From Flavobacterium sp. ENC (GTDB taxonomy: Bacteria; Bacteroidota; Bacteroidia; Flavobacteriales; Flavobacteriaceae), in NCBI RefSeq assembly GCF_020991415.1, contig NZ_JAJMOY010000002.1, forward strand, positions 744,001-808,000: a stretch of 64,000 nt of DNA, given 5' to 3'. The notes beneath the pieces were generated by a model. That model was not told the DNA's origin. It ran no database searches and saw only the letters and a list, made by a program, of their open reading frames with translations. Positions 44,439-53,750 of the stretch are shown here, piece by piece (position 1 is the first letter of the stretch; the number at the start of each line of letters is the position of its first letter). Both the position numbers and the translations under genes were made by a program.

Positions 44439-45392
44439 TTATTTTACCTTTGAAAATTTAACAATCGGCTTCGAAGTCATCTTATATGATTTTCCTTTAA
44501 AAGAAAAACGTTTTTCGATCTCAAAATTAAATTGTTTTTTTGTTTGTGCCATCGCAGCTATTTCATCCGGTAAATTTACTTCAAATTCATCTTTAGCCCG
44601 GGCGGCTTTATTAAAAGAACCGTTTACTTTAATAATAATGTCCCTAAAGTGTTTTTTAGTATTGTCATTTACAACGGCATAAGAGCCTGACCATTGTATA
44701 CTTTCAACATTTGAAAGCTCGTACGCCGGCACTTCCATAATGGGCTGGTATTTGCCATCGAATCCGGCAACAAGATAAAGAGTTCCTTCAAAAGGACCTC
44801 CGCCGCCGCCATTCACATGCAGTAAGGTAAAAGCAAACTGATCCTCCCCAATTTCTGTCAGCTTAGGTTTGGGAGCCTGAGAAAAGGCACCAAAGGCAGC
44901 AACACCCGGCTGAAAAGACCGCATTTGCCAGCTCTTATCGTTTTTGGTAAACTTGGCAACACCGACAAGGCCTCCGGAGAACCGGCTGGTCTGCAGTCCG
45001 TCCTCATCATACACGGAGTGGTTAAAAAACAACAGCTTATATTGATTTCCTTTTGAATCGGTATAATCGATATCAGAAAGCAATCTTGTTGCAACACCTC
45101 TTTCGTAAGGAAATATCTGGTCGCCCTCTTCACCATTTACGTCCGTAAAGGAAGCTGTTTTGCAATTTTTGCATTTCCAGCTTACAAAAGTATTATGACC
45201 GTCAAGAGTGTATAATCTACCCGGGAATAATTGCTGCATTGTTTTTACAGGATCCAGCTGACCTGAGACTATCAGGCTTCTTTTGGGATTTAAAATGGTA
45301 TCACTAACGTTTTTTAATTGCACAATATCTTCTTGTGCGGAACAAACAGAAACAAATAAAAGGGCAAGAGCGAAAGCTTTAATTATTTTCAT
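44439..45392 (-). CDS. secreted protein of unknown function
   Basis: A 317-residue protein with a signal peptide (IIKAFALALLFVSVCSAQ; start ATG at 45392, preferred over a longer upstream reading because the signal peptide begins there). A CxxC pair in SWKCKNCKTASF near residue 75 may bind metal. A Gly-rich VNGGGGGPFEGT segment lies near 195. No family recognised. It converges with yeiH, with a 12-base gap and no visible terminator. Confidence 0.7.
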   Translation of the reverse strand: MKIIKAFALALLFVSVCSAQEDIVQLKNVSDTILNPKRSLIVSGQLDPVKTMQQLFPGRLYTLDGHNTFVSWKCKNCKTASFTDVNGEEGDQIFPYERGVATRLLSDIDYTDSKGNQYKLLFFNHSVYDEDGLQTSRFSGGLVGVAKFTKNDKSWQMRSFQPGVAAFGAFSQAPKPKLTEIGEDQFAFTLLHVNGGGGGPFEGTLYLVAGFDGKYQPIMEVPAYELSNVESIQWSGSYAVVNDNTKKHFRDIIIKVNGSFNKAARAKDEFEVNLPDEIAAMAQTKKQFNFEIEKRFSFKGKSYKMTSKPIVKFSKVK

Positions 45393-45720
45393 CGATGGTA
45401 GTAAGAGTAATTTTAAATTCAAATTTACATTGTTTTTTGTTAGCAAACCGTATATAACACCGCTCTTTTTAAGGTCAGCTGCATACTTTATTAGTTAGAG
45501 GCCTTCACTACTAAAATTTATTCTTGCCAGCCTCAATATGCTGCTATTGCCCTATTTTTTTAACACAAATATTGAGGTAAGTTTATTTTTATTAGCTAAA
45601 AATGCGTTTTTCGTATTGTGATTTGATAAAATAGCATCGGTTTTATCTTACTTAAATTTAAACATTTGCAATGAAGATTTTACAAAACCACTAACTTCAT
45701 TAACCACAAAAAACTAAAGT
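45393..45720. other. ~328-bp gap between divergent genes
   Basis: AT-rich. I saw no gene. AAACATTTGCAATG near 45661-45674 resembles a degenerate promoter for the glycosidase but does not match TAnnTTTG exactly. Confidence 0.5.
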
Positions 45721-46719
45721 ATGAGAAAATCAGGTTTTATCAAAATGTTTAAAGCAGTACATGTTTTATTTTTAGCCGTAACTATCACGTTGTTTATCAG
45801 CTGTGAGCAATCAGAATCCGATCAGGCACAGCCGAAAGCACAGGCAGTAAATCCGCTGCCCAATTCCGGTCTAACTTCTAAAACAGCATCAACAGCAGGA
45901 GATATTGGAAACGGAGTTAACCTTCAGCCTTCTTACTACAATGGCGGTAATTGTGATTTAGGCTGGACGCTGATGAAACAAAATACTAAAATTCAGACCG
46001 TACGGATTGAAGTAGAACCGGGACAGGAGAATAATGCAAAACGCTGGATCTCCGAAGCCAAAGCAAATGGTTATAAAGTCATAGTAACCTATCATAAAGC
46101 AGCTGTCTTAGGTTCCGATAGTGCAGCAGAGCTTCTGGCAGCCGGAATCTGGTGGCGAAACAATTACAATACCCTTGGCGGTGGTTTTATCGTAAATTTA
46201 ATGAACGAATGGGGAAGTCATAATATTACTCCTGCGGCTTTTGCTTCCGCTTACAATGCAGCCATTACAGAAGTCCGCAAAGTGTACAGCGGTAGTATCA
46301 TCATCGATATACCGGGTTGGGGACAGGAAACGGCAACTGCTGCCTGTGCGGTGAAAGGCTGTACTTCGGGTCAGACTAAAATTAACGATACAAAAATTAT
46401 CCTGTCTGCACACGTATATCCCGGAGCCTACAATCAGGCCAAAGGCCGTTATCTGAACAATTCGGATATTGATGACCTGGCTTCTGCCGGCAGAGCCTGT
46501 ATGCTGGGTGAGTTTGGCAGCATTGGCGGTTCCGGTGCCGATTGGTCCGGTATTGTAGATTATGCAAAATCGAAAGGATGGACGGTATTAGGCTGGGCCT
46601 GGGCAGGAGACGGAATAGGTATGAATATGATTTCACCTCAATTTCAGTCTTTTACAAGCGGAAGCCCGAAAACATATACCAAATCTTCTTATTTCAATAC
46701 AGTGTATAATAAGCTGTAA
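45721..46719 (+). CDS. glycoside hydrolase family 5 lipoprotein (mannanase/cellulase-like)
   Basis: Lipoprotein with lipobox FISCEQ (Cys near residue 28) and a Pro/Ala/Thr-rich linker. The GH5-type TIM barrel starts GNGVNLQPSYYNGGN. The acid/base Glu is in IVNLMNEWGSHN near residue 160, followed by IIIDIPGWGQE, ILSAHVYPGAY and the nucleophile Glu in ACMLGEFGSIGG near 260, then GWAWAGDG. The arrangement is closest to endo-beta-mannanases. The substrate is inferred. It stands alone with its own terminator, outside any polysaccharide locus. Confidence 0.85.
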   Translation: MRKSGFIKMFKAVHVLFLAVTITLFISCEQSESDQAQPKAQAVNPLPNSGLTSKTASTAGDIGNGVNLQPSYYNGGNCDLGWTLMKQNTKIQTVRIEVEPGQENNAKRWISEAKANGYKVIVTYHKAAVLGSDSAAELLAAGIWWRNNYNTLGGGFIVNLMNEWGSHNITPAAFASAYNAAITEVRKVYSGSIIIDIPGWGQETATAACAVKGCTSGQTKINDTKIILSAHVYPGAYNQAKGRYLNNSDIDDLASAGRACMLGEFGSIGGSGADWSGIVDYAKSKGWTVLGWAWAGDGIGMNMISPQFQSFTSGSPKTYTKSSYFNTVYNKL

Positions 46720-46742
46720 GAGCAAAAAAAAAAATGATTAAG

Positions 46743-46774
46743 TCCTTCTGAAGTTTTTTCAGAAGGATTTTTTT
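46743..46774 (+). terminator. terminator after the GH5 gene
   Basis: TCCTTCTGAA / TTCAGAAGGA perfect 10-bp stem (46743-46752 and 46758-46767) followed by seven T. Confidence 0.9.
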
Positions 46775-46874
46775 AGTTTAAAATTTTAATGAAAACAGTT
46801 CTGTTGTGCATTTTGTAATATCCTTTTGATTTTGATGGACTTAATTAAATTAACAGAATTATTATCGGTATTCT

Positions 46875-46905
46875 TTTGTATTATCCCTAAATGAATATAG
46901 ATTTG
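46875..46905 (+). promoter_or_regulatory. full Bacteroidota promoter for the zinc-PLC/S1-P1-like gene
   Basis: TTTG at 46875-46878, a 19-base spacer, then TAGATTTG at 46898-46905, both matching the phylum consensus. The ATG is 21 bases downstream. Confidence 0.75.
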
Positions 46906-46926
46906 CACTTCTAATAAAAATTGCAA

Positions 46927-47925
46927 ATGAAAAACTTTAAAATGAAACCAAGACTAATCGCTCTTTTAGTATTAGGAATTGGATTCTTGACATTATCATG
47001 GGGAATCGTGGGACACGAACGAATCAATAAGGCAGCTGTTATGGCTTTGCCTCAGCAAATTCAGGTCTTTTTTTACAACCATATTGATTTTATTACCCAG
47101 GAAGCCTCTGTACCGGATATTCGTAAATATGCTTTAAATTACAAAGACGAAAATCCAAGACATTATTTTGACATGGAAAATTTCGGTGCCGTAGACAGTA
47201 TTCCGCAAACAATGGAAGCTGCTAAAAAGAAATACGATGCCAAATTCCTGAACGATAACGGAATTTTACCCTGGTATATCGAAGATATGATGGCCAAATT
47301 AACCAAAGCATTCAAAGATAAAAACAGAGCAGAGATTTTATTTCTTGCTGCAGATTTAGGTCATTATGTTGGCGATGCGCACATGCCATTGCATACTTCG
47401 GCTAATCATGACGGACAATTGACAGACCAGAAAGGAATTCACGCCCTTTGGGAAAGCAAGCTTCCTGAATTGTATGCTAAAAATTATAAATTAAACGTTC
47501 CGCAGGCGCAATATTATGAAGATGTTCATAAAGCTATCTGGGCTATGATTAATGATACACACAGTCTGGCGCAGCCTTTGTTGGATGTTGATAAAAAGCT
47601 GAGAACGGGAACTCCGGAAAATCAGGTTTTTAAAATGGATGCTGATGGGAAAGTGCTAAAAAGCAAATACAATTCAGCGGTTTTCTCCGATGAATATGCG
47701 AAGAAATTGCATGAACAGTTAAACGGGATGGTTGAAAATCAAATGAGAAAAGCTATTACGGCTACTGCCAGTTTTTGGTATACGGCATGGGTAAATGCAG
47801 GAAAACCGGATTTGAGCAATCTGGATGCACCGGCGGTTACACAAAGAAACTACCAGGCTTTAAGAGACGATTTAAAACTGTATCAGCAAGGAGACCTGTT
47901 CGGAATGAAAAATCAGAACGACTAA
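46927..47925 (+). CDS. zinc-dependent phospholipase C / S1-P1 nuclease-fold secreted enzyme
   Basis: A 332-residue exported hydrolase. The signal peptide probably ends LTLS before WGIVGHERINKAAV, leaving an N-terminal Trp as zinc ligand, as in this superfamily. Further ligands: NPRHYFDMENF near 78 and LGHYVGDAHMPLHTSANHDG near 142. The ATG at 46927 is used; the frame opens with TTG two codons earlier. Whether it cleaves phospholipid or nucleic acid cannot be told from motifs. A full promoter lies just upstream. Confidence 0.85.
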   Translation: MKNFKMKPRLIALLVLGIGFLTLSWGIVGHERINKAAVMALPQQIQVFFYNHIDFITQEASVPDIRKYALNYKDENPRHYFDMENFGAVDSIPQTMEAAKKKYDAKFLNDNGILPWYIEDMMAKLTKAFKDKNRAEILFLAADLGHYVGDAHMPLHTSANHDGQLTDQKGIHALWESKLPELYAKNYKLNVPQAQYYEDVHKAIWAMINDTHSLAQPLLDVDKKLRTGTPENQVFKMDADGKVLKSKYNSAVFSDEYAKKLHEQLNGMVENQMRKAITATASFWYTAWVNAGKPDLSNLDAPAVTQRNYQALRDDLKLYQQGDLFGMKNQND

Positions 47926-47976
47926 CTATTAGTTTATATTTATAGTCTCAGTTTACGGTTTTCAGTTTACGGACGT

Positions 47977-48015
47977 AAAAAGCCTCAAATTCAATTGGAT
48001 TTGAGGCTTTTTTTA
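47977..48015. terminator. bidirectional terminator
   Basis: AAAAAGCCTCAAAT / ATTTGAGGCTTTTT perfect 14-bp stem, 8-base loop, with T runs on both strands, between converging genes. Confidence 0.9.
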
Positions 48016-48036
48016 TTGGTGATCTTTAATGTAGAA

Positions 48037-49062
48037 TTATGCGTTTTTGAGGTCTTCTATGAAAGCATCCACCATAGCTTCATCTGTAGCCCAGGAAGTA
48101 ATCAGCCTTACAGCAGATTGTTTTTCATCAATGGCCTTCCAGACGTAAAACAAATATTTTTCGCTTAGTTTTTCGATAACTTCATTGGGTAAGATGGGGA
48201 AAATTTGATTTGTTGTGGAATTGGTCAAAAAAGTATATCCCTTTTCTTTAACAACAGCTGAAATCTTCATAGCCATAACATTGGCATGTTTCGCTAAAGT
48301 AAAATACAAGTCCTCTTTAAATAATTCCAAAAACTGAATCGCCAATAGTCTTCCTTTTGCCAGCAAAGCCCCTCTTTGTTTCAGTACATAATCAAAATCT
48401 GCTGCAAACTCAGGTTTGGTAAAAACAATAGCTTCCCCAATCAGCCCGCCATTTTTGGTGGCGCCAATGTAAAACATATCGGTAAGCCGGGCAACATCAG
48501 ATAAAGTCAAATCATTATTTTCAGCAGTTAAGGCGTGGCCCAGTCTGGCCCCATCCAAATAAAGCAACAGCCCATTGGTTCTGCAAAATTGTGACAAAGC
48601 CGTAAGTTCCGATTTGGTGTAAATAGTGCCAATTTCGGTTGAGTTGGAAATATAAACAAGTCTTGGTTTTACAACATGCGGTCTTAGGGCATGTTCCTGT
48701 AAAGTGATCTCCAGATCGGATGGTTTCAGTTTTCCATCTGTCGTTTCAATGGCAATTACTTTATGCCCCGTTGCTTCTATAGCGCCGGTTTCATTAGCCG
48801 AAATATGTCCGGTTTTGGCACTAACAACAGCTTCATGGGCACGTAAAGAGGAGGCAATTACAATAAGATTGGTTTGTGTACCGCCAGATAAAAAATAAAT
48901 GACCGCTTCAGGATTGTTTATTTTTTCTCTTAGTACCGCTTTTGCCTGTATCGAATATTCATCTTCACCGTATCCCAATTGTTGTATAAGATTGGTTTCT
49001 ATAAGTTTATTTAAAATAGCGGGGTGTGCCCCTTCGGAGTAGTCGTTTTTAAAATTGTACAT
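48037..49062 (-). CDS. PLP-dependent threonine aldolase-like enzyme
   Basis: A 341-residue beta-eliminating lyase/low-specificity L-threonine aldolase family protein (threonine to glycine and acetaldehyde). Seen: YSEGAHPAILNKL near residue 8, FLSGGTQTNLIV near 60, YLDGARLGHAL near 170, and the PLP-binding Lys in FYIGATKNGGLIGEA near 200. Related aminoacyl lyases share the fold, so the exact substrate is uncertain. Confidence 0.87.
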   Translation of the reverse strand: MYNFKNDYSEGAHPAILNKLIETNLIQQLGYGEDEYSIQAKAVLREKINNPEAVIYFLSGGTQTNLIVIASSLRAHEAVVSAKTGHISANETGAIEATGHKVIAIETTDGKLKPSDLEITLQEHALRPHVVKPRLVYISNSTEIGTIYTKSELTALSQFCRTNGLLLYLDGARLGHALTAENNDLTLSDVARLTDMFYIGATKNGGLIGEAIVFTKPEFAADFDYVLKQRGALLAKGRLLAIQFLELFKEDLYFTLAKHANVMAMKISAVVKEKGYTFLTNSTTNQIFPILPNEVIEKLSEKYLFYVWKAIDEKQSAVRLITSWATDEAMVDAFIEDLKNA

Positions 49063-49086
49063 TTTGTATATTATCGCTCGGGTTTT

Positions 49087-49130
49087 ATTTATGAAAGCAC
49101 TTTTTCAAAAATACAAAAGTGCTTTCATAA
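49087..49130 (-). terminator. hairpin between the sulfatase and aldolase genes
   Basis: TTTATGAAAGCACTTTT pairs with AAAAGTGCTTTCATAAAT. It is placed to end the upstream minus-strand LTA-synthase-like transcript ahead of the aldolase gene. Confidence 0.65.
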
Positions 49131-49151
49131 ATAATAACTTCAGAAGATTTT

Positions 49152-51242
49152 TTACTTCTGATATTTCTTTTTTCTCAATAAATCCGAGGCTGTTTGATAA
49201 AACGAAATGGTTTCATTTATCAAATCGGTACGTTCCTTTTTTAAGGGCTTTTCACAATAATAAATCTGATATTCCGGCGCGACGCCTTCTTTCGGAGTCA
49301 GGTGTAGCTGAAATTGTTTGACTTGTTGTTTAGGAGATAAAATAGTCAGTACATTATCTTTTATCAGGCCTAAATCCTGGTACGTAGCAATAAAAGCACG
49401 GGGTTTGTAATCAGATTTTAAAACATCCTGTCCAAAAAATTTACTCTGATAACTGAAATGCAATAATCCAAAAACGGTTGGCATCAGGTCTATCTGTGAC
49501 ATTAATCCGGTGTATTTTTCAGGTTTGATCCCGGGACTGTAAATAAAAGCCGGAATTCTGTATTTGTCCATCGGTAATTCTGTTTTTCCGGCGCTTGACG
49601 CACAATGGTCTGCCACAATTACAAAAACAGTATTTTTATACCATGGCTGTTTACTGGCCATCGAAAAGAATTTTTTTAACGAATAATCAGTGTATTTTAC
49701 CCCGCCATCCCGCGATTTTACATCTCCGGGAATATCAATTTTATTATTCGGATAGGTAAAAGGCCTGTGATTACTCACCGTCATGATATGATTGAAAAAG
49801 GGTTTGTTTTCTTTTGATTCCTGGTTCATCACCTTTATGGCTTTGTGATACATATCTTCATCACAAACGCCCCACACATTGGAAAATGTAATTTCTTCGG
49901 GAGAAAAGCTTGATTTGTCCACAATTTCATACCCGTTTCCGGAATAGAAATCCTGCATATTATCAAAAAACGCATCACCGCCATACATAAATTTCACCTG
50001 ATATCCTTTTTGTTTGAAAATGGCACCGGTAGAAAATTTATTTTTGTTGTCTTCGCGTTTTACAACACTTTCACCCGCTGTTGGAGGGATACATAAGGTA
50101 ACGGCTTCAAGTCCGCGAACAGTTCGGTTTCCTGTCGCGTACAAATTGGTAAACTGAAGGCTTTTTTGCGCTAAACTATCTAAAAAAGGAGTGATACCCT
50201 GATAGTTTCCATACATTTTCATGAAATCGGCGCTATAGCTTTCGATGGTAATAAGCACTACATTTTTATGATTTTCTGCAGAATCGCTTTCAATTTGACG
50301 GGTTGTATTTTCGTTGGAGATTGTTGGCAATTGCTGTTTTAAAATGGCAAAAGCTTTATCATTTGGCAGTGTCTTATAAAATTTAAAATAGTCCAGTTTA
50401 TTATTTTCAAAGGCTAAGAGAAATTTATATAACCCATTGGATTGTAATTCATTAACAAAAACATTTTTAGAATTTTCTGTTAAGGCCAAAGTTGGAATTG
50501 CAAATAAAGAAAATAAAAATAAACTTAGGTATACAATTGAAATTTTGATTTTTTCAGCAAAAGAAGGAATAGCAGTGATGTAAGCCGTTGATTTTTTTAC
50601 AATAAAATAAGTAAAAGCCCCGGTGATGATAAACAAAGCAGAAAACAAGGGGATCACCGGATAAGACTCCATAATGTTTCCAATTACTTCATTCGTGTAG
50701 ATCAAATAATTGACAGCTATAAAGTTATATTTTACGCCAAATTCATTCCAAAAGAAATATTCACTCAATCCATTTTGGAGGATTAACAGAACATATAAAA
50801 ATACCACAAAAGCAAAGAGCCAAAATCTGATTTTATCCCTGTGTTTTGGAAGAAACAATAAAAGCGAAAACAGAATTATTTTGATTCCGATAAAAATCAG
50901 GACAATTCTCGGCAGAGCACCACCATATTCATCCAGTATACTTTTTCCGGATGCGATGTATAAAAATAAAACAAGCAACAGGCTCAAAATGATGTAGCCC
51001 CAGGGTTTGTTGTATTTGGTATTTGAAATAAAAATTAAATAAAGCCATAAAAAAACACTGGCAATTACGAATACAAAGAAATCCGAAATCAAACCCAGAC
51101 TGAATATTTTTATACTTTCAAAAAAAGTAAAAGAACTTTGTGTTATCGGGTGAAAAAATAAAACGAGGCGAAGTATAAAACTGATCACAAAATAAAATAA
51201 AGCAAGATTGTAAAATGGAGATAACTTCTTGTGTAAATTCAT
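49152..51242 (-). CDS. LTA synthase-family membrane sulfatase/phosphotransferase
   Basis: A 696-residue protein with five N-terminal membrane helices (to ~225) and an extracytoplasmic alkaline-phosphatase-fold domain. Seen: VLITIESYSADFMKMYG near 330, the catalytic Thr in LYATGNRTVRGLEAVT near 370, VWGVCDEDMYHKA near 460 and VFVIVADHCASSAG near 540. Diderms do not make lipoteichoic acid; homologues transfer phosphoglycerol or phosphoethanolamine to glycans or lipids. It is divergent from a two-component system across 211 bases, a possible regulatory link. Confidence 0.88.
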   Translation of the reverse strand: MNLHKKLSPFYNLALFYFVISFILRLVLFFHPITQSSFTFFESIKIFSLGLISDFFVFVIASVFLWLYLIFISNTKYNKPWGYIILSLLLVLFLYIASGKSILDEYGGALPRIVLIFIGIKIILFSLLLFLPKHRDKIRFWLFAFVVFLYVLLILQNGLSEYFFWNEFGVKYNFIAVNYLIYTNEVIGNIMESYPVIPLFSALFIITGAFTYFIVKKSTAYITAIPSFAEKIKISIVYLSLFLFSLFAIPTLALTENSKNVFVNELQSNGLYKFLLAFENNKLDYFKFYKTLPNDKAFAILKQQLPTISNENTTRQIESDSAENHKNVVLITIESYSADFMKMYGNYQGITPFLDSLAQKSLQFTNLYATGNRTVRGLEAVTLCIPPTAGESVVKREDNKNKFSTGAIFKQKGYQVKFMYGGDAFFDNMQDFYSGNGYEIVDKSSFSPEEITFSNVWGVCDEDMYHKAIKVMNQESKENKPFFNHIMTVSNHRPFTYPNNKIDIPGDVKSRDGGVKYTDYSLKKFFSMASKQPWYKNTVFVIVADHCASSAGKTELPMDKYRIPAFIYSPGIKPEKYTGLMSQIDLMPTVFGLLHFSYQSKFFGQDVLKSDYKPRAFIATYQDLGLIKDNVLTILSPKQQVKQFQLHLTPKEGVAPEYQIYYCEKPLKKERTDLINETISFYQTASDLLRKKKYQK

Positions 51243-51394
51243 AGTATTATTTTTTTGACAAAATTAAATTCGATTAATTAATTTCGGATTAAGTTGGCCT
51301 TTTACCTTACTTAGTGTTAACTTAATGTTTGCTTAAGATGTTTATTTTGTTATATTCTAAGGATTTAAAAAGTAAATCTGAATTTTAAAATATT

Positions 51395-51402
51395 TATCTT
51401 TG
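51395..51402 (+). promoter_or_regulatory. Bacteroidota -7 box for the two-component operon
   Basis: TATCTTTG (TAnnTTTG) 51 bases before the response regulator ATG. Confidence 0.45.
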
Positions 51403-51453
51403 ACAAGCAAGATAGTATAATTTATAAAATTAACCTTATTAAAATTAAGTTAA

Positions 51454-52116
51454 ATGCATATTTTAATAGTTGAAGACGAATTAGGTATTGTTCAGTTTTT
51501 GCAACAAGGCCTGCAGGAAGAAGGATATAGGGTCACTACGGCAAACGATGGTTCGAAAGGATTTGAATTAACCCAAAACCAACAATTTGATTTAATCTTA
51601 CTGGATTGGATGCTTCCGAAAATTAATGGTTTGGAATTATGCAAAGCCATCAGAATTAAAGATCAGATCACTCCGATTATATTTCTAACAGCCAAAGACA
51701 CAGTTCAGGAAACGATTGAAGGTCTGAAGGCCGGAGCGAACGATTATATCAAAAAACCATTCAGCTTTGAAGAATTGGTAGAAAGGATTAAAATTCATTT
51801 CCGAAAAGGAAAGGCAAATGAAATTCTTTCGCTGGGAACTATCAAAATTGATTTGTCAAAATATATAGTCTTAAAAAATGATGAAGCAGTTTCACTTACA
51901 CAAAGAGAGTTTGAATTGCTGACTTATCTAATTCGGAATAAAGGAAAAGTCTGTACCAGAAATCAGATTTTAAAAGACGTCTGGGACATAAATTTTGAAT
52001 ATGATACCGGTGTTATTGATGTTTTCATGAACGCTATCAGAAAAAAACTCAATCTCAAAATAGAAGAAGATTATATAAAAACAATACGCGGCGTAGGTTA
52101 CATCGCTAATGATTAA
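51454..52116 (+). CDS. OmpR/PhoB-family response regulator
   Basis: A 220-residue two-domain regulator. Receiver: LIVEDELGIVQFLQQG at the N-terminus, phospho-acceptor Asp in LILLDWMLPKINGLEL near residue 51, FLTAKDTVQETI and the Lys in YIKKPFSFEEL. The winged-helix DNA-binding domain (~125-220) has SLTQREFELLTYLIRNKGKVCTR and VDVFMNAIRKKL-type recognition. The sensor kinase starts 3 bases after its stop. Confidence 0.93.
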   Translation: MHILIVEDELGIVQFLQQGLQEEGYRVTTANDGSKGFELTQNQQFDLILLDWMLPKINGLELCKAIRIKDQITPIIFLTAKDTVQETIEGLKAGANDYIKKPFSFEELVERIKIHFRKGKANEILSLGTIKIDLSKYIVLKNDEAVSLTQREFELLTYLIRNKGKVCTRNQILKDVWDINFEYDTGVIDVFMNAIRKKLNLKIEEDYIKTIRGVGYIAND

Positions 52117-52119
52117 AAA

Positions 52120-53517
52120 ATGGCACCACTTTCTTTTAAAAACAGAATTGCTTTAAACTACATAATCACAACCGGCCTTTTGATTCTGGTTGTTTTCTTT
52201 GCAATTTATGCTATTGTAGAACATTCCGTATACCGTCATATAGACGAAGGAATCAATGTCGAAATTCAGAATCATCTCAAAGAAATTAAAGAGGTTAATG
52301 GTGTTGTAATATTAGTAGATAAAGAAGAGTGGGAGGAAAGGGAACACAATACAGTTGATATAAATCCTGTTTTTGTTCAGTTTTTAGATAACAATAAAAA
52401 AATAGTAGAAAAATCGCCCAACCTCAAAACCGAAACTCTGATTTTTGACGACAGCATTGAAAATTTTAAATTATTCGACACTAAAGTAAAAAATAATATC
52501 ATAAGACAGGTTCAGGTGCCTCTTTTTATAAAATCCAAAAAGATAGGGTACCTGATTATAGGAATGTCGCTTACTAATTCCCGTATGGTTCTTAATAACC
52601 TATTTGAGATCATGTGTCTGGCGTTTCCGGTAATTTTATTAGTGCTGTTTTTTATTGCCCGCTTTTTTGCAGGACGCAGCATTAAACCTATAAATGCGAT
52701 TACAAATACTTCAAAAATGATTACCAGGGATAATCTTAAAATGAGAATTCCACTGCCAAAAACTAAAGATGAACTCTATACGCTCTCTCAGACAATCAAC
52801 AATTTATTAAACCGGATTGAAGATGCCATTGAACGGGAAAAACAATTTACTTCCGACGCCTCACATGAGTTACGAACACCATTGACCGTTATTAAAGGAA
52901 CACTTGAAGTACTGATTCGTAAGCCGAGAGATAATAAGGAATATGAAGATAAAATTAATTTCTGTATCGCGGAAGTGGATCACCTCAATATGCTGGTCGA
53001 TCAGCTCCTTTTAATGGCGCGCTTTGAAAATAAAAAAGCCGATCTGAAATACGAGTCCGTCTATTTAAATGCTTTAATTCTGGACGTCCTAAAACTGAAT
53101 TCAGATAAGATCTCAACAAAAAACATAAAGGTTAATTTCGATGCCAGAGAGGATTATTTTATTAATTCAGACAATTATCTTATCATAACCATTTTAAGGA
53201 ATATCATTTCTAATGCCCTAAAATATACCAACAGGGACGGCGAAGTTTCTATTGTATTGTCCCGTCAAAATGAAAACACAATATGCAGAATTTCGGACAA
53301 CGGAATCGGAATTGCGAAAGAAGATATAGAGGCTATTTTTAATCCTTTTTTCCGGTCAGATTCCTCCGGGCACCCTGAAATAAAAGGAACCGGATTAGGA
53401 TTGTCAATTGTAAAACGTCTTTCGGAACTGCTTCATATTTCATTTGAAATCGAAAGTAAAATAGGCGAAGGGACTACGGTTTTTTTAAGTTTTAAGGAAC
53501 AGTTGAAATCATTGTAG
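52120..53517 (+). CDS. sensor histidine kinase
   Basis: Inner-membrane kinase of 465 residues. TM1 (~12-32), an extracytoplasmic sensor region (~33-160), TM2 (~162-185), HAMP (SIKPINAITNTSKMITRDNL), HisKA with phospho-His in FTSDASHELRTPLTVIKG near 248, and HATPase_c (RNIISNALKYTNRDG; ISDNGIGIAKED; GTGLGLSIVKRLSEL). Partner of the response regulator just upstream. The signal sensed is unknown. Confidence 0.93.
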   Translation: MAPLSFKNRIALNYIITTGLLILVVFFAIYAIVEHSVYRHIDEGINVEIQNHLKEIKEVNGVVILVDKEEWEEREHNTVDINPVFVQFLDNNKKIVEKSPNLKTETLIFDDSIENFKLFDTKVKNNIIRQVQVPLFIKSKKIGYLIIGMSLTNSRMVLNNLFEIMCLAFPVILLVLFFIARFFAGRSIKPINAITNTSKMITRDNLKMRIPLPKTKDELYTLSQTINNLLNRIEDAIEREKQFTSDASHELRTPLTVIKGTLEVLIRKPRDNKEYEDKINFCIAEVDHLNMLVDQLLLMARFENKKADLKYESVYLNALILDVLKLNSDKISTKNIKVNFDAREDYFINSDNYLIITILRNIISNALKYTNRDGEVSIVLSRQNENTICRISDNGIGIAKEDIEAIFNPFFRSDSSGHPEIKGTGLGLSIVKRLSELLHISFEIESKIGEGTTVFLSFKEQLKSL

Positions 53518-53595
53518 CAGACTTTGGAAAAAGAGGTATAAACAAGACCTGAAATTATTTTTTAACAATAAACTATAGTTAAGTTAAATTAAAAA

Positions 53596-53627
53596 TTGCT
53601 TTTTTGTGAAATTATCCTCTATATTTG
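53596..53627 (+). promoter_or_regulatory. his operon promoter
   Basis: TTG at 53596-53598, a 21-base spacer, then TATATTTG at 53620-53627 followed by C. The leader peptide ATG is 35 bases downstream. Confidence 0.7.
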
Positions 53628-53661
53628 CAAACGAATCAAAGAATTATAAACAAACCAAGTC

Positions 53662-53721
53662 ATGATTTCTATTCAATTACATCATCATCATTTTCATTAT
53701 TGCTCTCAGGCGATGTGTTAA
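53662..53721 (+). CDS. hisL: histidine operon leader peptide
   Basis: A 19-residue reading frame beginning MISIQL, with four consecutive His codons (CAT) then Phe and a fifth His (HHHHFHY), ending CSQAMC and TAA. It lies between a strong promoter and a Rho-independent terminator placed before hisG. Such a His-rich peptide is the hallmark of transcription attenuation: ribosomes stalling at scarce His-tRNA favour antitermination. The mechanism is established for enterobacteria and is inferred here. The peptide is too short to be found by length-based gene calling. Confidence 0.85.
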   Translation: MISIQLHHHHFHYCSQAMC

Positions 53722-53750
53722 TGGTATGCATGTAAATCATCATATTTTAA

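Noticed and set aside
44114..44461. 115-codon plus-strand frame overlapping yeiH
   Set aside because: Out-of-frame shadow of yeiH; low-complexity Gln/Ser composition and no start context.
53518..53661. Search for a tRNA or other RNA gene in the gap before hisL
   Set aside because: No cloverleaf or T-loop consensus; only the promoter is supported. The same check elsewhere in the window found no tRNA.
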